Assembly (NCBI RefSeq): GCF_963422355.1
Contig: NC_085092.1
Location: forward strand, 7,184,966-7,248,965
DNA from: Corticium candelabrum
Taxonomy: Eukaryota; Porifera; Homoscleromorpha; Homosclerophorida; Plakinidae
Reading direction: 5' to 3'
Length of the DNA stretch: 64,000 bases
A program made the position numbers and the translations under genes. This document shows positions 47,772 to 59,514 of the stretch, piece by piece. Positions within the stretch are counted from its first letter, which is position 1; the number at the start of each line of letters is the position of its first letter. The notes below the pieces were generated by a model, which worked only from the letters and a program-made list of their open reading frames with translations, made no database searches and was not told the DNA's origin.

Positions 47772-48476
47772 TTAAGGTAATTATGTGTCACGTGACTTTG
47801 ATTTAGGGACATATCTTTGTGTCATTATTTTAAAATTTATTTGTAAATGTGCTGTAAAGTATAGCGATGTGCTATCAATGGAATTGAACAGTAATATCTG
47901 TAAACAATAGTTTATCGAGATTCTGTCCAACGGGTTATATGTATTACTGGAATTGTATATTTTGTTCCCTGCATCAAATCAAGGAAAAAAGCAAGACAGT
48001 CAGACACGGAAAACACGTGCAATTTAAGACAGTATAAGGTTAGCGAGTCCTATATTGCGTTATCATACATAAAATTGGCGTATCAATTAAATTAAATATT
48101 TACAACACTTTGTGCATGAGCTGCTATTTGGAATTTCAAGGTTAAGAAATGCTAGCGCCCGTTAGAAGTTAAAAGTTGGTTTTTTACAGAGCATGTTGTC
48201 GCCTGCAGATGGAGCACATTAGTACACCCAAGGTATAAATCGTTTATCTAATAGTATTGTGTTGACTAAGCGTAGAAGTCGTCGTTTTTTGTAGATTGAT
48301 GACGTTCACTTGCAGAGCAAGTTCTCACAAGAAAACACACAAAGGCAGTCTTTACGTGACACCAACCCATCTTATCTTTCACAATCAAACCGTAGGAAGA
48401 GAAACATGGGTAAGGATAATGAGTGATAGGATACTGTCTGTCTGTCTGGGTACAGTAGCTGTACGTGTATACATGT

Positions 48477-50525
48477 GTACAGGGACTCTTCTGTTCACGG
48501 GGACTATCCTGTTCATATTTGCTCCTATTCTGTTCATATTTGCTCCTATTCTGTTCACCGGGGACTATCTTGTTCACGCAATTTGAACCCACCCTAGCGG
48601 GGACTATCCTGTTCACTGGGGACTATCCTGTTCACTGGGGACTATCCTGTTCACTGGGGACTATCCTGTTCACGTGAACAGGGTAGTCCCCAGTGAACAG
48701 GATAGTCCCCGCTATAGCGTGGACTATTCTGTTCACCGGGGACTATCTTGTTCACAGGCGACTATCTTGTTCACAGGCGACTAACTATCCTGTTCAGGAC
48801 GACTATTCTGCATGTTCACACTAGCCATATGCATACAGTGTTCATGGTGACTATCCTGTTCACAGGCGACTTATAATCCTGTTCACCGGGGACTGTCCTG
48901 TTCACGTGAACAGAATAGTCTCCGGTGAACAGGATAGTCCCCACTATAGCGGGGACTATCCTGTTCACAGGCGACTATCTTGTTCACAGGCGACTATCCT
49001 GTTTCCGCGACTATTCTGCATGTTCACACTAGCCATATGCATAGTGTTCATGGCGACTATCCTGTTCACAGGCGACTACACGTATTCTGTTCACAACAAT
49101 TATTTGAATTACATCAACAGTAACGCTGCAAAAACATTTATTGTTTGTTTATCCAATCTTTATTTGTAGCCTATCTAATTCAACGAAAAATCTGTCTAGT
49201 CTCAAAACCAATTAATTAACGGTGCACTATTTCAAATAAAACTTGTGCACTATATGCTATTGTAGCTGTAAATAACTACTCATTATCTACTTTGATACAT
49301 CTGTTAAGTTAAAACATAAAAGTATATTTGAGTCAGTCTTCCCATCTAGAGACGTCCAACAGGAATTGTAGGCAATGACCTGGCGGCAGTTATGACACCA
49401 TTTTTAACACAATAGCCTATGCAACCTCCCCCCACACTCAAAACACTAGACTTCTTTTGAATCTGTGTCTAAGATTGATCGATCGATGCATGGCAATTTC
49501 TGTGTGATATAGAAATGTATTATAGTATGGTACTCATATGTATGAATTTCTTTCACGCCTGCTGAAGGCATACAGTATCCACAGTTAATAAAGGACATAC
49601 AGAACTGTACATTTAAAATTTACACAGAGACACACACAGACACACACAAAATAGATATTATAAAATGTGTTTTTGTTCATTGTATATGAGGAAAATAGTA
49701 ATGCTAGATCACAGTCTCAATCTTCAATTAATTTCCCTACCCCAGATGACTTGCTGGTGCTTGCTTACAACCATCGATCCCTGTTACTGACGCAATTAAC
49801 TTACTATGCATTAATTGCATTATAGTTGCTGTAAATTTACTAGCTTCTTGCAACCACTCGCCAACCTTCTGTCACAGACACTGTACAGTATAGATATCAT
49901 ACTTATCTAGGAATTACGTAATCACACATGGACAATCAGAAAATTATTAGTTGTAATACACACATTTCTAGGATCTGTACACACCAGAGAGGACCACTTT
50001 AGTTGAGCACATTGGAAGAGTCTACGATATGGTAGTGTTGTCAGCCACGTACGGTACAGGCAGGTAGCTAGATAGCTAAATTGAGCAAGAGCTAGTACGG
50101 TAAGTGTTGCTTGCGTGTATGGATTGATGGGACTGTTGACAATGAACAAAAGTGTCTAGCTAGTGAACAGAAGCTCTAGTGAACACGCAGATCTATAGTC
50201 GCCGTAAACAGAATACATAGTAGCCGATAGTCGCCGTGAACAGGATAGTCGCCGTGAACAGGATAGTCCCCGGTGAACGTGAACAACATTGTCACCTGTG
50301 AACAGGATTATAAGTCGCCTGTGAACAGGATAGTCACCATGAACACTGTATGCATATGGCTAGTATGAACACGCAGAATAGTCGTCGTGAACAGGATAGT
50401 CGCCTGTGAACAAGATAGTCCCCGGTGAACAGAATAGGAGCAAATATGAACAGAATAGGAGCAAATATGAACAGAATAGTCCACGTGAACAGGATAGTCC
50501 CCGTGAACAGAATAGTCCCTGTACA
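48477..50525. mobile_element. Foldback-type element with minisatellite arms
   Basis: An insertion absent from MTMR-like copy 1. It begins GTACAGGGACT and ends AGTCCCTGTAC, flanked by ACATGT on both sides (one extra A on the right). The left arm (48,477-49,100) is made of many variants of GGGGACTATCCTGTTCAC with spacers such as CATATTTGCTCCTATT; the right arm (50,160-50,525) is the same in inverse orientation. Within the left arm, inverted units form smaller palindromes (CCTGTTCACGTGAACAGG at 48,665). The 1 kb centre shows no gene. This layout is that of foldback elements. Confidence 0.75.
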
Positions 50526-50683
50526 ACATGTCTCTTGTTTATATGTATGTTTGTTTGTCTATTTACTGGTTTGTCAATTTGTCTGTCTGTTTGCATGTTT
50601 GTCTTTTTGTTTATTTGTTTGTTTGTGTTTCCTGTTGTCTGTCTGTTTGCCTGTTTTGTTTATTTTGTCTGGGTGTATGTGTG

Positions 50684-50689
<6 letters not shown>

Positions 50690-50768
<79 letters not shown>
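50690..50768. repeat. (GT)n microsatellite
   Basis: A GT tract in the MTMR-like copy 2 intron, at the place of the longer tract at 17,294 in copy 1. Confidence 0.97.
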
Positions 50769-50769
<1 letters not shown>

Positions 50770-51189
50770 CGCACGTGTGCTTGTGCTTGTGAATATGTTT
50801 GTTTGTTTGTCTGTCTGTCTGTTTCTTAGTTTTTCAGTCAGTATATTTGTATGTCACATCTAGGACTTTGTCGTAGACACCAGAATTTTGTTTATGTGGC
50901 ATGTGTCTTCCAATTTGTGTTTTTGTGGTTAGCTGTTGCATACTCACATCTTACAAGTGGAAATGCTACCATTAAACACAAAAGGCTCGCCCTTGAAGAT
51001 AACCTACAAAACATTCAGATCATTCACATTCATCATTGCTAAAGATCGTGAATGCCAAGACATCTATGATACTCTGGTGCACTTCTCTGAACCAAGTGAG
51101 TGTTAAGCATGATCAACAAAGATGCAAGATGTTGGTATGTAGGGGCATAGATACTTTACATAGGGTCCGACTTTAGGGGACTTTACGTA

Positions 51190-52175
51190 GTATTGGACTG
51201 GATCCATGAAGCACTGCTTTCTGTAAGTGCTGCAGGTTGTGATGACCTGGAATAATGTCCAGCCACCGTGCAATACCTACGTGCACTGTGCCCAGTGCTC
51301 CCAACACCACTGGAACAACCAGTGTCCGACACTACCACATGCGGCTTACCTTCACTCGCAAGTTACTGTATTTTGTCACCTTCTCAGCCTGTTTCCTGGC
51401 GATGTTACCCTCAGCAGAACAGCTGATATCAATAAGAAGACAAGTGTTTGTCTTCTTATTTCTGAAACAGATGTCAGGATGATTGGCAACAATCTTTCTA
51501 GCAGTAGGAATGGCTGTATCCCACATCATAGTAATGTCGTTCGTCTCCACAAGCCTATCATGATGATGCCGGTACCATCTGCTCTCCACTGGAGCCCCAA
51601 AATGACGACAAATGTTCCAGTGGATAATGGAGGCCACCTGATTGTCTCGATCAGTGTTACTGTGTAGTCGGTGCCAAGGCACTACAGCCTGCCACAACGT
51701 GGTCAACTGTTTCCATGTCTACACTGCACAAGCGGCAAGTGGGACTGACATTTCGATGCAGAATGTTGCGCTCATAATACTGACTTTGGTCTTGAGCAGC
51801 AACAACCAGTCCCTCAGTTGCAGCAGGAAGATTCGATGGCTTCAGCTGTCTGTAGGTCTCTTTCATATCCACAAGTGGTTTCTCAGTGAGACGGCTATAC
51901 TGACCATGCATTGGTTTTCTTCTCCAGGACTGTACAAGAACCGCTTCATGTACAGAAATATTTCGCACCCGTCTGAGGTGCTTGCTCGAAGACACCATTA
52001 CACAGGATGGTCCCACTTCCGTGCAGGCTCTTTGACTTGTTGTCTTTAGAGAGACTCCCCTGCAGCTGTGCAGTAAACTGCCTGGCCATGCATTGGATCG
52101 AATGAGAGGACTTCCTAGCATCACACTCCTATACCATTTGCATAAATTCCCACAATACAAGACTGATATGTTGAA
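51190..52175 (-). mobile_element. Non-LTR retrotransposon fragment, copy 2
   Basis: Same insertion as 17,900-18,920, better preserved. Minus-strand frames 51,657-52,187 and 51,332-51,706 read LPAATEGLVVAAQDQSQYYE, CRLCSVDMETVDHVVAGCSA, then HNQVASIIHWNICRHFGAPV, DTAIPTARKIVANHPDICF and KYSNLRVKVSRMW. This is the region after the reverse transcriptase in several invertebrate non-LTR families. One frame change separates the two parts; no 5' region. Confidence 0.85.
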
Positions 52176-52231
52176 AAATATCATCAATGTCCCACACTAC
52201 ACTTCCAATTCAGCACAAGTGACAGAAGTGA

Positions 52232-52318
<87 letters not shown>

Positions 52319-52610
52319 GCAAGAAACTAACACACATTTGCTTCTCTCGACTCAGAAGTATAAATGAGTACCTGGTCATTGACTGGAGTTCTAAGCGGCC
52401 ATCGGCTGTGACGTGACATCAGCCACTGGGTCCTGGTGAGAATTTGAGTGCTCACACCACAGTTGGCTTCACAAGTCGGTGCTCCTGCAAGTGCCTGGCC
52501 CTGCTCCAGGAGTTTTCTAGCGCAGGCCCAGAGTTCCCTGAGTAGCGCACAGGGCCCAGCTTAACAGCTGGGGGCGTGACCTCTGAGAGGCAGCTCCTGA
52601 CATTTAGGAT
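52170..52610. repeat. Dispersed repeat S, copy 2, including (GT)n at 52,234-52,317
   Basis: Matches 25,840-26,215 from ATCATCAATGTCCCACACTA to GCTCCAGGAGTTT, then continues 60 bases with GGGCGTGACCTCTGAGAGGC. Its left edge coincides with the point where the segmental duplication stops, so it may mark the recombination breakpoint. Confidence 0.75.
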
Positions 52611-52620
52611 TTAGGATTTT

Positions 52621-52623
<3 letters not shown>

Positions 52624-52705
<82 letters not shown>

Positions 52706-53155
52706 TTATTGTAAATATCAATGTAAATTTTATTAAATTTTGTTTATTTATTGCCATTTTCATTAATTAATCATTAGCTTAATAGTTGCTAGAATGTAAA
52801 CGGTAATTCTTTGAAAACACATGGGTTTACCAATGTAATCAAAGATAATTAACTAAATACCATCAATGTCCCACACTACTTCGAATTCACACAGCTACGC
52901 AACTCTTACACGGCGCGGGCTTCTTATCTACGTTATGTCTCAATTCTGCATGTATAGCGCTCTTGCATCACTGGAAGTTGATGAAATAATTAACTATTGA
53001 GATGGACTATCAGATCATTATCATACTTTTGAACCGTCGCCATCTTTCGTTCCGCTAATTCGTTGTAGCTAGAGATCGATGTACGTCTCCTAGCTGCATA
53101 GAAAGTACTGTGAAGCGACATCATGTACAGCTAGCGACTATGGCAGGTCATGCGT
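52624..53155 (-). mobile_element. Repeat family R, copy R4
   Basis: A (GT)n tract (52,624-52,702), then the TATTTATTGTAAATATCAAT block, ATTAATTAATCATTAGCTT, ATCAATGTCCCACACTACTT and TGAAGCGACAT, following R1 in order. It ends as the TATGCGATT-type array begins. Confidence 0.7.
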
Positions 53156-53169
53156 TGCAATAATCGATT

Positions 53170-53640
53170 TGAACAAAATATTGCAAATATTTTAGGCAAA
53201 TTTATTCGAAAAGATACTGAATGTATGCGATTCCATCTCTAATATGTTCATTGTCTGAAACATTTGTGCGATTTCGCTAGCCGAGATCTATGCGGTTTTT
53301 TTTGTTAATTTGCAATTTGTTTGGGTATAGTTTCATTTCTGTCCAAATGTATACGATTGCCCTCCGTAGATATGTAGGATTTTGTATGACTATTTTATGC
53401 GATTTCATAGTCACCGCAATGCATTTTTGAAAAATTTATGCGATTCTTCGTGAATACATGCGATTGTGGCGCAAATATATACGTTTCTGTACTGTGAATA
53501 GATGCAATTTTCATGCGAACATTTGCGATTCTGTCTGTAACGATATGCGATTCTGCATGGTGCAAATATATGCGATTCTGTACTGCGTGTGAATATATTC
53601 GATTCTGGTGCAGACATATGCGATTCTCATTCGCCGGCGG
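53170..53640. repeat. Degenerate TATGCGATT array, left
   Basis: About fifteen imperfect units, roughly 25-35 bp apart, share a core TATGCGATTCTG (variants ATACGATTGCC, TATTCGATTCTG, TTTGCGATTCTG). The array ends at CGCCGGCGGC, about 45 bp before the proposed start of the integrase-like gene. A second array of the same kind is at 61,205-61,560. Confidence 0.8.
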
Positions 53641-54142
53641 CAAAAGTGATAGATTGCTGAAGATAGCTTCGGAGGTGACAATAATGTCGCAAGCTACAAA
53701 CGCTACATTCTTTCACCGTTGTGTCAGTGGCCTCTACCTGCTCGGTACGTGTACCACTTGCCCTAGAGTAATGTCTTTCCTGCAGTATCTGCAAGATGTG
53801 CTAGAAGACTGCCAGGTGCATTTGCAAACCGTTGACGATCGTGGATCAGAGTCTCTTCTCGAAAGATCAGCTGTTCGCCTAGAAGGTAAAAAGCTAATTC
53901 TATGAGACGGTCTGACGTTTGTGTACGTTAAGTTTCCGCCTGCTGGCTGCACCTTTACCTGTATTGACCAAAGCGTTTTACTGTAACTTTTCCAAAACGT
54001 AATATACGATTACGACTAATTAAGAGTTTACCAATAGATGATGATGGCAGGGCTATATATCTCTAGACATTCAGTGCTTCACACATCAAAATATTTGACT
54101 TTGCTAAAGCATTTTTGTTTTTAAAAGTACTATGTACGGTGT

Positions 54143-54167
54143 CATGTCTGTCTGTCTGTCTTGTCGA

Positions 54168-54202
<35 letters not shown>

Positions 54203-54229
54203 TTCTGTCTGTCCGTCCGTCCGTCCGTT

Positions 54230-54277
<48 letters not shown>

Positions 54278-54282
54278 AATAC
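54143..54282. repeat. (CTGT)n microsatellite in integrase intron 1
   Basis: Tetranucleotide CTGT repeat with CCGT variants. Further CTGT tracts lie at 54,665-54,740 and 54,903-55,054 in the same intron, the last with CTGC units. Between them I see no gene. Confidence 0.95.
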
Positions 54283-54676
54283 ACGTATTTGCCATTTAAA
54301 TCAAACATTTACATCATGAGCAACTAAATAGAAACGTCCACAGCAACACTAATACAACGTTAACAGGACCATTACGGTCCTGAACCAATTACACTACGTT
54401 ATGACGATCTAGCATATCTGGCTATGTTAATAGTTTTGTACGAGATGACTTTCGCATTACATCGTTGTAGCTAGTGTCACTGATATGATATTGATCGCCA
54501 CTTTGTCTTGAAGTCGGTCTCATTTCGTTTTCCTTCATCATTCCTTGCACTCTTTGCCAGTTTGCTCAAATACTTTACTGCTTGTTCGCCCCAACAGTCA
54601 AAATATTCAAAAACTAGAGAAATGACCAATGGACAGGACCCTTCTGGCAGCAGCTCAGAATTATGTTTGTCTGTTA

Positions 54677-54707
<31 letters not shown>

Positions 54708-54902
54708 CGACCATTTGTCTGTCTGTCTGTGTGTCTGTCAAATAACATTTATTTCAAACATACATCTATATTATAATACAATGCTAGCAAGGTAACTATA
54801 TAAAGTTCTGTAACTACGAGAGTTCCTAGGACTAGATTTAAAAAAACCATACATGTAACACTTAAAAAAGAACAATGCAGACTACCCAGAGCCAACTGTT
54901 TG

Positions 54903-54996
54903 TCCGTCTGTCTGTCTTTCTGCCTGCCTGCCTGCCTGCCTGTCTGTCTGTCTGTCTGTCTGTCTGCCTGTCTGCCTGCCTGCCTGCCTGCCTGCC

Positions 54997-55052
<56 letters not shown>

Positions 55053-55054
55053 GT
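54903..55054. repeat. (CTGT/CTGC)n microsatellite
   Basis: About 150 bp of CTGT and CTGC units just before exon 2 of the integrase-like gene. Arg/Gln/Thr/Asp frames on the minus strand come from the repeat. Confidence 0.95.
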
Positions 55055-58000
55055 GTTCGTCCGTACGTCCATACGTTCGTTCCTCCATCGACTCTTGATC
55101 TGATCTATTCTGCTATAAAATTCTAAGCCTTTAATTATATATAGGGGCAGTGCGCGTACTAAGGTCTTTAGACGAAGAACATCATACAGTTTTACCACCC
55201 AAAACACGTCGTGCAATTTCCGATCTGGAGACTCAATTCTGTACTCTCCTTCATGCTTGGGATCAGCTGACTGCTCAAACGGTATCATACCATTGTTTTG
55301 CTACAGCAGTACTTAGATCGGTTCACAGTTTACATAATTCAGAAAGATACCGACAACGCGGCCGTCCACGAGTGCCTATCGATGGCGAACAATCAATTTA
55401 TCTATATTCTTGTGGCTTTTCATGTTCTCAAGTAGCTGATATGCATTTGGTTCACCGATCTACAATTTGGCGCCGTTGCCAAACCTTGGGGACTCCTACG
55501 TCTCGGTGCGTAACTAATAATGCTTTTCGGAAATTGGTGTAAGATTTTGTTTTTAGAAATTTTCAGATGTTTCGGACGACAACTTGAGGGAAATCGTTCA
55601 GGAAATCGTTCGGAAACAACCCCATATCGGCTGTTCAATGCTTATGTGTATTCTTCGTTCCAGAGGAATATACGTCCAAAGACACGGGTGCAGGTCAGCT
55701 CTCGTAACTGCCGACCCCATTGCTTCGGCTATGCGATGGGGCGCTGCCGTTCAAAGAACATATAATGTTCCAGTACCCAACAGTTTGTGGCATATTGACG
55801 GTCACCACTCACTGATACGTTGACGTCTGGTTGTGCACGGTGGTATCGACGGCTATTCTCGGATGGTTGTGTACTTAACTTGTTCAGACAACAACCGAGC
55901 CGACACAGTCTTGGAAGCCTTCAATGAGGCTACGAGAGTGTGCGGGTGGCCTTCAAGAGTTAGAGGGGATAAGGGAGGAGAGAATTACCGTGTTGCAGCA
56001 GCAATGATCGCACATCGTGGAGAAAGAAGAGGAAGTTTCATAGCTGGGAGATCAACGCACAATCAAAGGATAGAACGGTTGTGGCGTGATGTATTCGCTG
56101 TGTTACTCAAACGTTTTATTCCATATTTTACTGGATGGAAGACAATGGATATCTAGATCCACTAAATGAGGATCATCTATTTGCCCTACATCACGCGTAC
56201 CTCCCTCGGATTCGACGTTGCCTGTCTGAATTTAAATCGGCTTGGAATGCTCATCCTTTACGAACAGAGCACAACTGGACTCCACGGCAGATCTGGGTAA
56301 ATGGGGTAGTGCACCACGAACGTGCACATCAGACGGCTGTATCGGACATACCGAATGCCGCACAAGATGACATTGCCCAATTTGGAATCGATCCAGACGG
56401 TCCGATTACTCGAGATGAAGAAGATTCATCATCGGTCGTAACCGTACCGCAGATAGTTCCATCTAGAGATGATTACCATCGCCTTATGCTGTCCGTCGAT
56501 CCGCTGTCACCTAGCGATGAATTTGGAATTGACTTATACTTACAAACTACTAACGTACTACTAGACATAAATGAATCATGATGCATACGTGTATTCCTTC
56601 TTGCATTGTTAAAGCTGAATATCTCTTTTAACTACCGCGTCATTGTCACTAACGCAGAGCACTATTTGTGGAAGCATGCAAATTGGAGATCAGATTTATC
56701 TGAGTCCTTCGTGGTTTAACAAACCGAATTTCAGACCAAAGTACCTCTATTTAAGCATGCACCGTCCGACCTGAAGTGTCTTATGTAAGACACGATTACA
56801 GTATTTTAGCGCTATCTAACTGACGAGTCATTTTATTTTTATAAATTAGGGCTGTTATTCCATGCTGTAACACACTCTGTTTGCAGTGTTTCCCCTGCCG
56901 TTGATTTGTAATCTTGAACAGAACACAACAGAAATTTGAAAATAGCATGCATGCAACAATACGACACAATTACGTTCCGCAAATCACATCATTCCAAAAC
57001 CCTCTAATCCGAGCTGTAGAGCTTGCAGAAAGTGATGACGAAACTGCTGGTAGCTTGCGTGTACTGTAGGCAAATACATTGACAAAGTACACGTGGATGC
57101 CGTGAGCATTGCTGTAGTGTCGTCAACGTCGTGGTACTTAACGGATACATAGTCTCCGGGTGGGAGTCGTTGTGTGTCGTTGACTGCAGCAGTAAATCGA
57201 AGCAAAGCTGACAGCACAGGAATGCACTCTAGACAGCACAGACTGTGTATTTGTGTCACAGCTATTTTTGTAAAAGTGCATGTTAGATACTTGAATTACC
57301 TTCCCCCAAATCAATTATTGCGTTATCGTCATCGCTAATAAATTATTGAAAAAACATCTCAGCTTTTATCTTCTTCTCTGTGTCCGGAACTTCTACGACT
57401 ATGAGCTGTTGTATCCTAATGCAAATTCACACAGTAAGAAATTAAAAATGACATACAAAGAAGAAGCTGACTTTGAGAAGGTCAAGGGGGTCTCTTCGTA
57501 AACAAAAAATGAACGCCATGGAAGAGGGTTTGATTTCATCGCTGCTAGAACGCCAAGCGCCGACAATCCTTCACGAATATGAGAGACAGCCGACCTTCTT
57601 TTGTGTATCAATTCATTTATAATGATACACTGCATAATCTCTTCCTTGCGCTTCATGATAATCGTACCAGTCCATCCACTCGCAGATATCAACTCTATTA
57701 CATCAAATCGTTCCACAAGTATCTGAAATGCCTCAGTAGTGTCGGCATTGCTCATCTAAAACACATTGCAAATCAAAAGGTAGCGAACGCTGTCAAAGAC
57801 TGCATGTGCGCAAAGAAACCTCGCTCGACATGCATTTTGTTTCTGATTCAAGCATATCTGCGACCTGTGTTTCTGCCAAGAAATCTTCTTCGTCTTCAGT
57901 AATCAAAAATCTGAATAAACCTGCGGCTAAGCACGACATTCCCATGGCACAGTGAATGATTGAATGTGCTATGGCAGTGCCAACGAGTTTGAAGACGCTA

Positions 58001-59149
58001 GACCTTATGGCCACCGCATTGTGAACAGGCCAGATCTTCCTGGGGAAACCTTCAAACAGCCCCTTTTCAACGGAAGTGACGGCACTAAAAAATTCTTGAA
58101 GAACTCCCTGCGAAGTCCTCCGGCGTCAATTCCGTCTTCTCCATCAAACCGAACTCGAAGAGGTCGGGAAAGGCTCACCGTTGAAGAGGACTTGTAAAAG
58201 GCAACAGCTTGTGCAAACAAACTTTCACGACTTATCTCCAGATCAAGTGGTGGCCCTTGAACAACTCTCTCAGAGTGAGCGTGAAGCACTGCCGAAAATG
58301 ACAGGTTGTCACTAGGGTTTTGAAAATCATTCGTGGTAGTTGGCGATTCTGAAACGTATAATAGCGACAATGTCGATAAGTATACGTACGTACGTACATA
58401 CATACATTTTTTTGTTACAAGGACCCTTAGGGCCCAGGTTACTGCAGACACTACTAAGTACTTGCTACGATACTTTCTACCATACTTTCTACGATACTTT
58501 CTACGATACTAGTATACAACCTACGATACTAAAGTCTGTTCACGAATTAGATGGACTCGTGCCTGAGGGTTGGACCTTAGCTAAACAGATTATCAAGAAA
58601 GCCGGATGTTATGTTTGTATAAGAAGCTATCTTATACTGATTGCATTCTTAGCGTGTGTTGTCACAAGGACGCAAACCACTAGATATGGTGATTGAAGTA
58701 AACCCTAACGAAGGAAGAGTCAGATGCTGGTGAGTCTGATTCCACAGAGAGCTATGACGAAGATCAAATGCAAGCCACAGGAAATCAATAAATGCTTGCT
58801 TGTACCGTACACGAGTTTCTAATTGTTTGTGTCATTAGTATTTTGTTACACCCCTGCTTAGTTTGATAAAGAGTTATCTCACTGGGGGTTGTCTCTAGAT
58901 TGATCTGATTAAGCTTGTCTCCACCCGCTAACTCACTACAATTCCGGAAGTTGCTTATGCCGGTCTTCTGTTCATAGCAAGAAATATATGATTATTATAA
59001 TTGAATTAAGCTCTTCAAGAGCTGTCCATCGATATTAATTAGACCTCGGAAACCCATACTATACTCCTGCTACGCGCTGAATTCCTCAGTCCATCTAATG
59101 CGTGAACGGACTTCAGTATACAATTGAAACACTATCAGCAGTCACTGTC

Positions 59150-59330
59150 TATATGTAACTTCTTCTTTGCTTCTTGGACAGAACCTGACAATCTGGAAAG
59201 AGAGGCAATTGTATGTTAGTTCTTGCCTAAGGGAACTTATGCATGTGGCCCTCCCGCACTCGAACTCTGACACAAAGGTCCCGGATGTTTTCAATCTCCA
59301 ACTGCACACTCTAACCAATTGAGCCACATA
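59150..59330 (-). mobile_element. tRNA-derived SINE candidate
   Basis: On the minus strand, starting at about 59,328, TGTGGCTCAATTGGTTAGAG forms a good RNA polymerase III A box, and AGAGTTCGAGTGCGGG about 45 bases later a B box with one or two mismatches; the 5' and 3' arms GTGGC...GCCAC can pair. It looks like a tRNA head. A non-tRNA body follows (TTCTGTCCAAGAAGCAAAG, GAAGAAGTTACATATAGACA). It lies in an intron of the HECT-like gene, next to a (TACA)n tract. Confidence 0.6.
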
Positions 59331-59450
59331 CATACATGCATGCACACATACATACATACATACATTTTTTTATTAAAAAAGTCCTTAGGACTTAGTATAA
59401 ATTGTTTACATTGCAATCATAAGCTAGATACCATTGTCAATTAACACACT

Positions 59451-59456
<6 letters not shown>

Positions 59457-59512
<56 letters not shown>
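59457..59512. repeat. (CA)n microsatellite
   Basis: CA repeat in an intron of the HECT-like gene. The nearby 59,340-59,370 is (CATA)n followed by a T run. Confidence 0.97.

Positions 59513-59514
<2 letters not shown>

Larger units (their letters stand above)
48295..51095 (+). pseudogene. MTMR6/7/8-like myotubularin, copy 2 (two exons only)
   Basis: Exons 48295-48409 and 50933-51095 match the GRAM-region exons of copy 1. The first lacks two bases (TCACAAGAAAAC against TCACAGAAGAAAAC), which shifts the frame before HKGSLYVT. The second is intact here (CAC TTC TCT GAA) although it is broken in copy 1. No later exons follow: after the LINE fragment the similarity to copy 1 stops at about 52,175. 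Copy 1 and copy 2 thus carry different lesions. Confidence 0.85.
53684..56581 (+). pseudogene. Integrase-like (DDE) gene, one stop and one frameshift
   Basis: Three exons join in frame: 53684-53886 (start MSQATNATFF), 55145-55509 and 55557-56581. The first part is helical with a REV/HTH-like stretch (FSCSQVADMHLVHRSTIWRR). The catalytic part has LWHIDGHHSLI (D), [20 protein letters not shown] (D) and [16 protein letters not shown] (E), the D-D-E order of rve-type integrases. TGA at 55,821-55,823 stands where the family normally has Trp after SLIR. A frame change near 56,135 precedes [16 protein letters not shown]. The C-terminus is acidic. This integrase class occurs as multicopy genes in marine invertebrates and fish. 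(CTGT)n tracts fill intron 1. Likely a recently dead copy, since damage is limited to two sites. Confidence 0.85.

Noticed and set aside
48480..49100. CRISPR-like array of GGGGACTATCCTGTTCAC units
   Set aside because: Units are adjacent and occur in both orientations without unique spacers of constant length, and this is animal DNA.
53513..53683. Open frame extending upstream from the integrase-like start
   Set aside because: It runs through the TATGCGATT array; the ATG at 53,684 follows the array and fits the gene better.
54875..55126. Cys/Leu/Ser-rich and Arg/Gln/Thr-rich frames near 54,750-55,290
   Set aside because: Products of CTGT/CTGC repeats.
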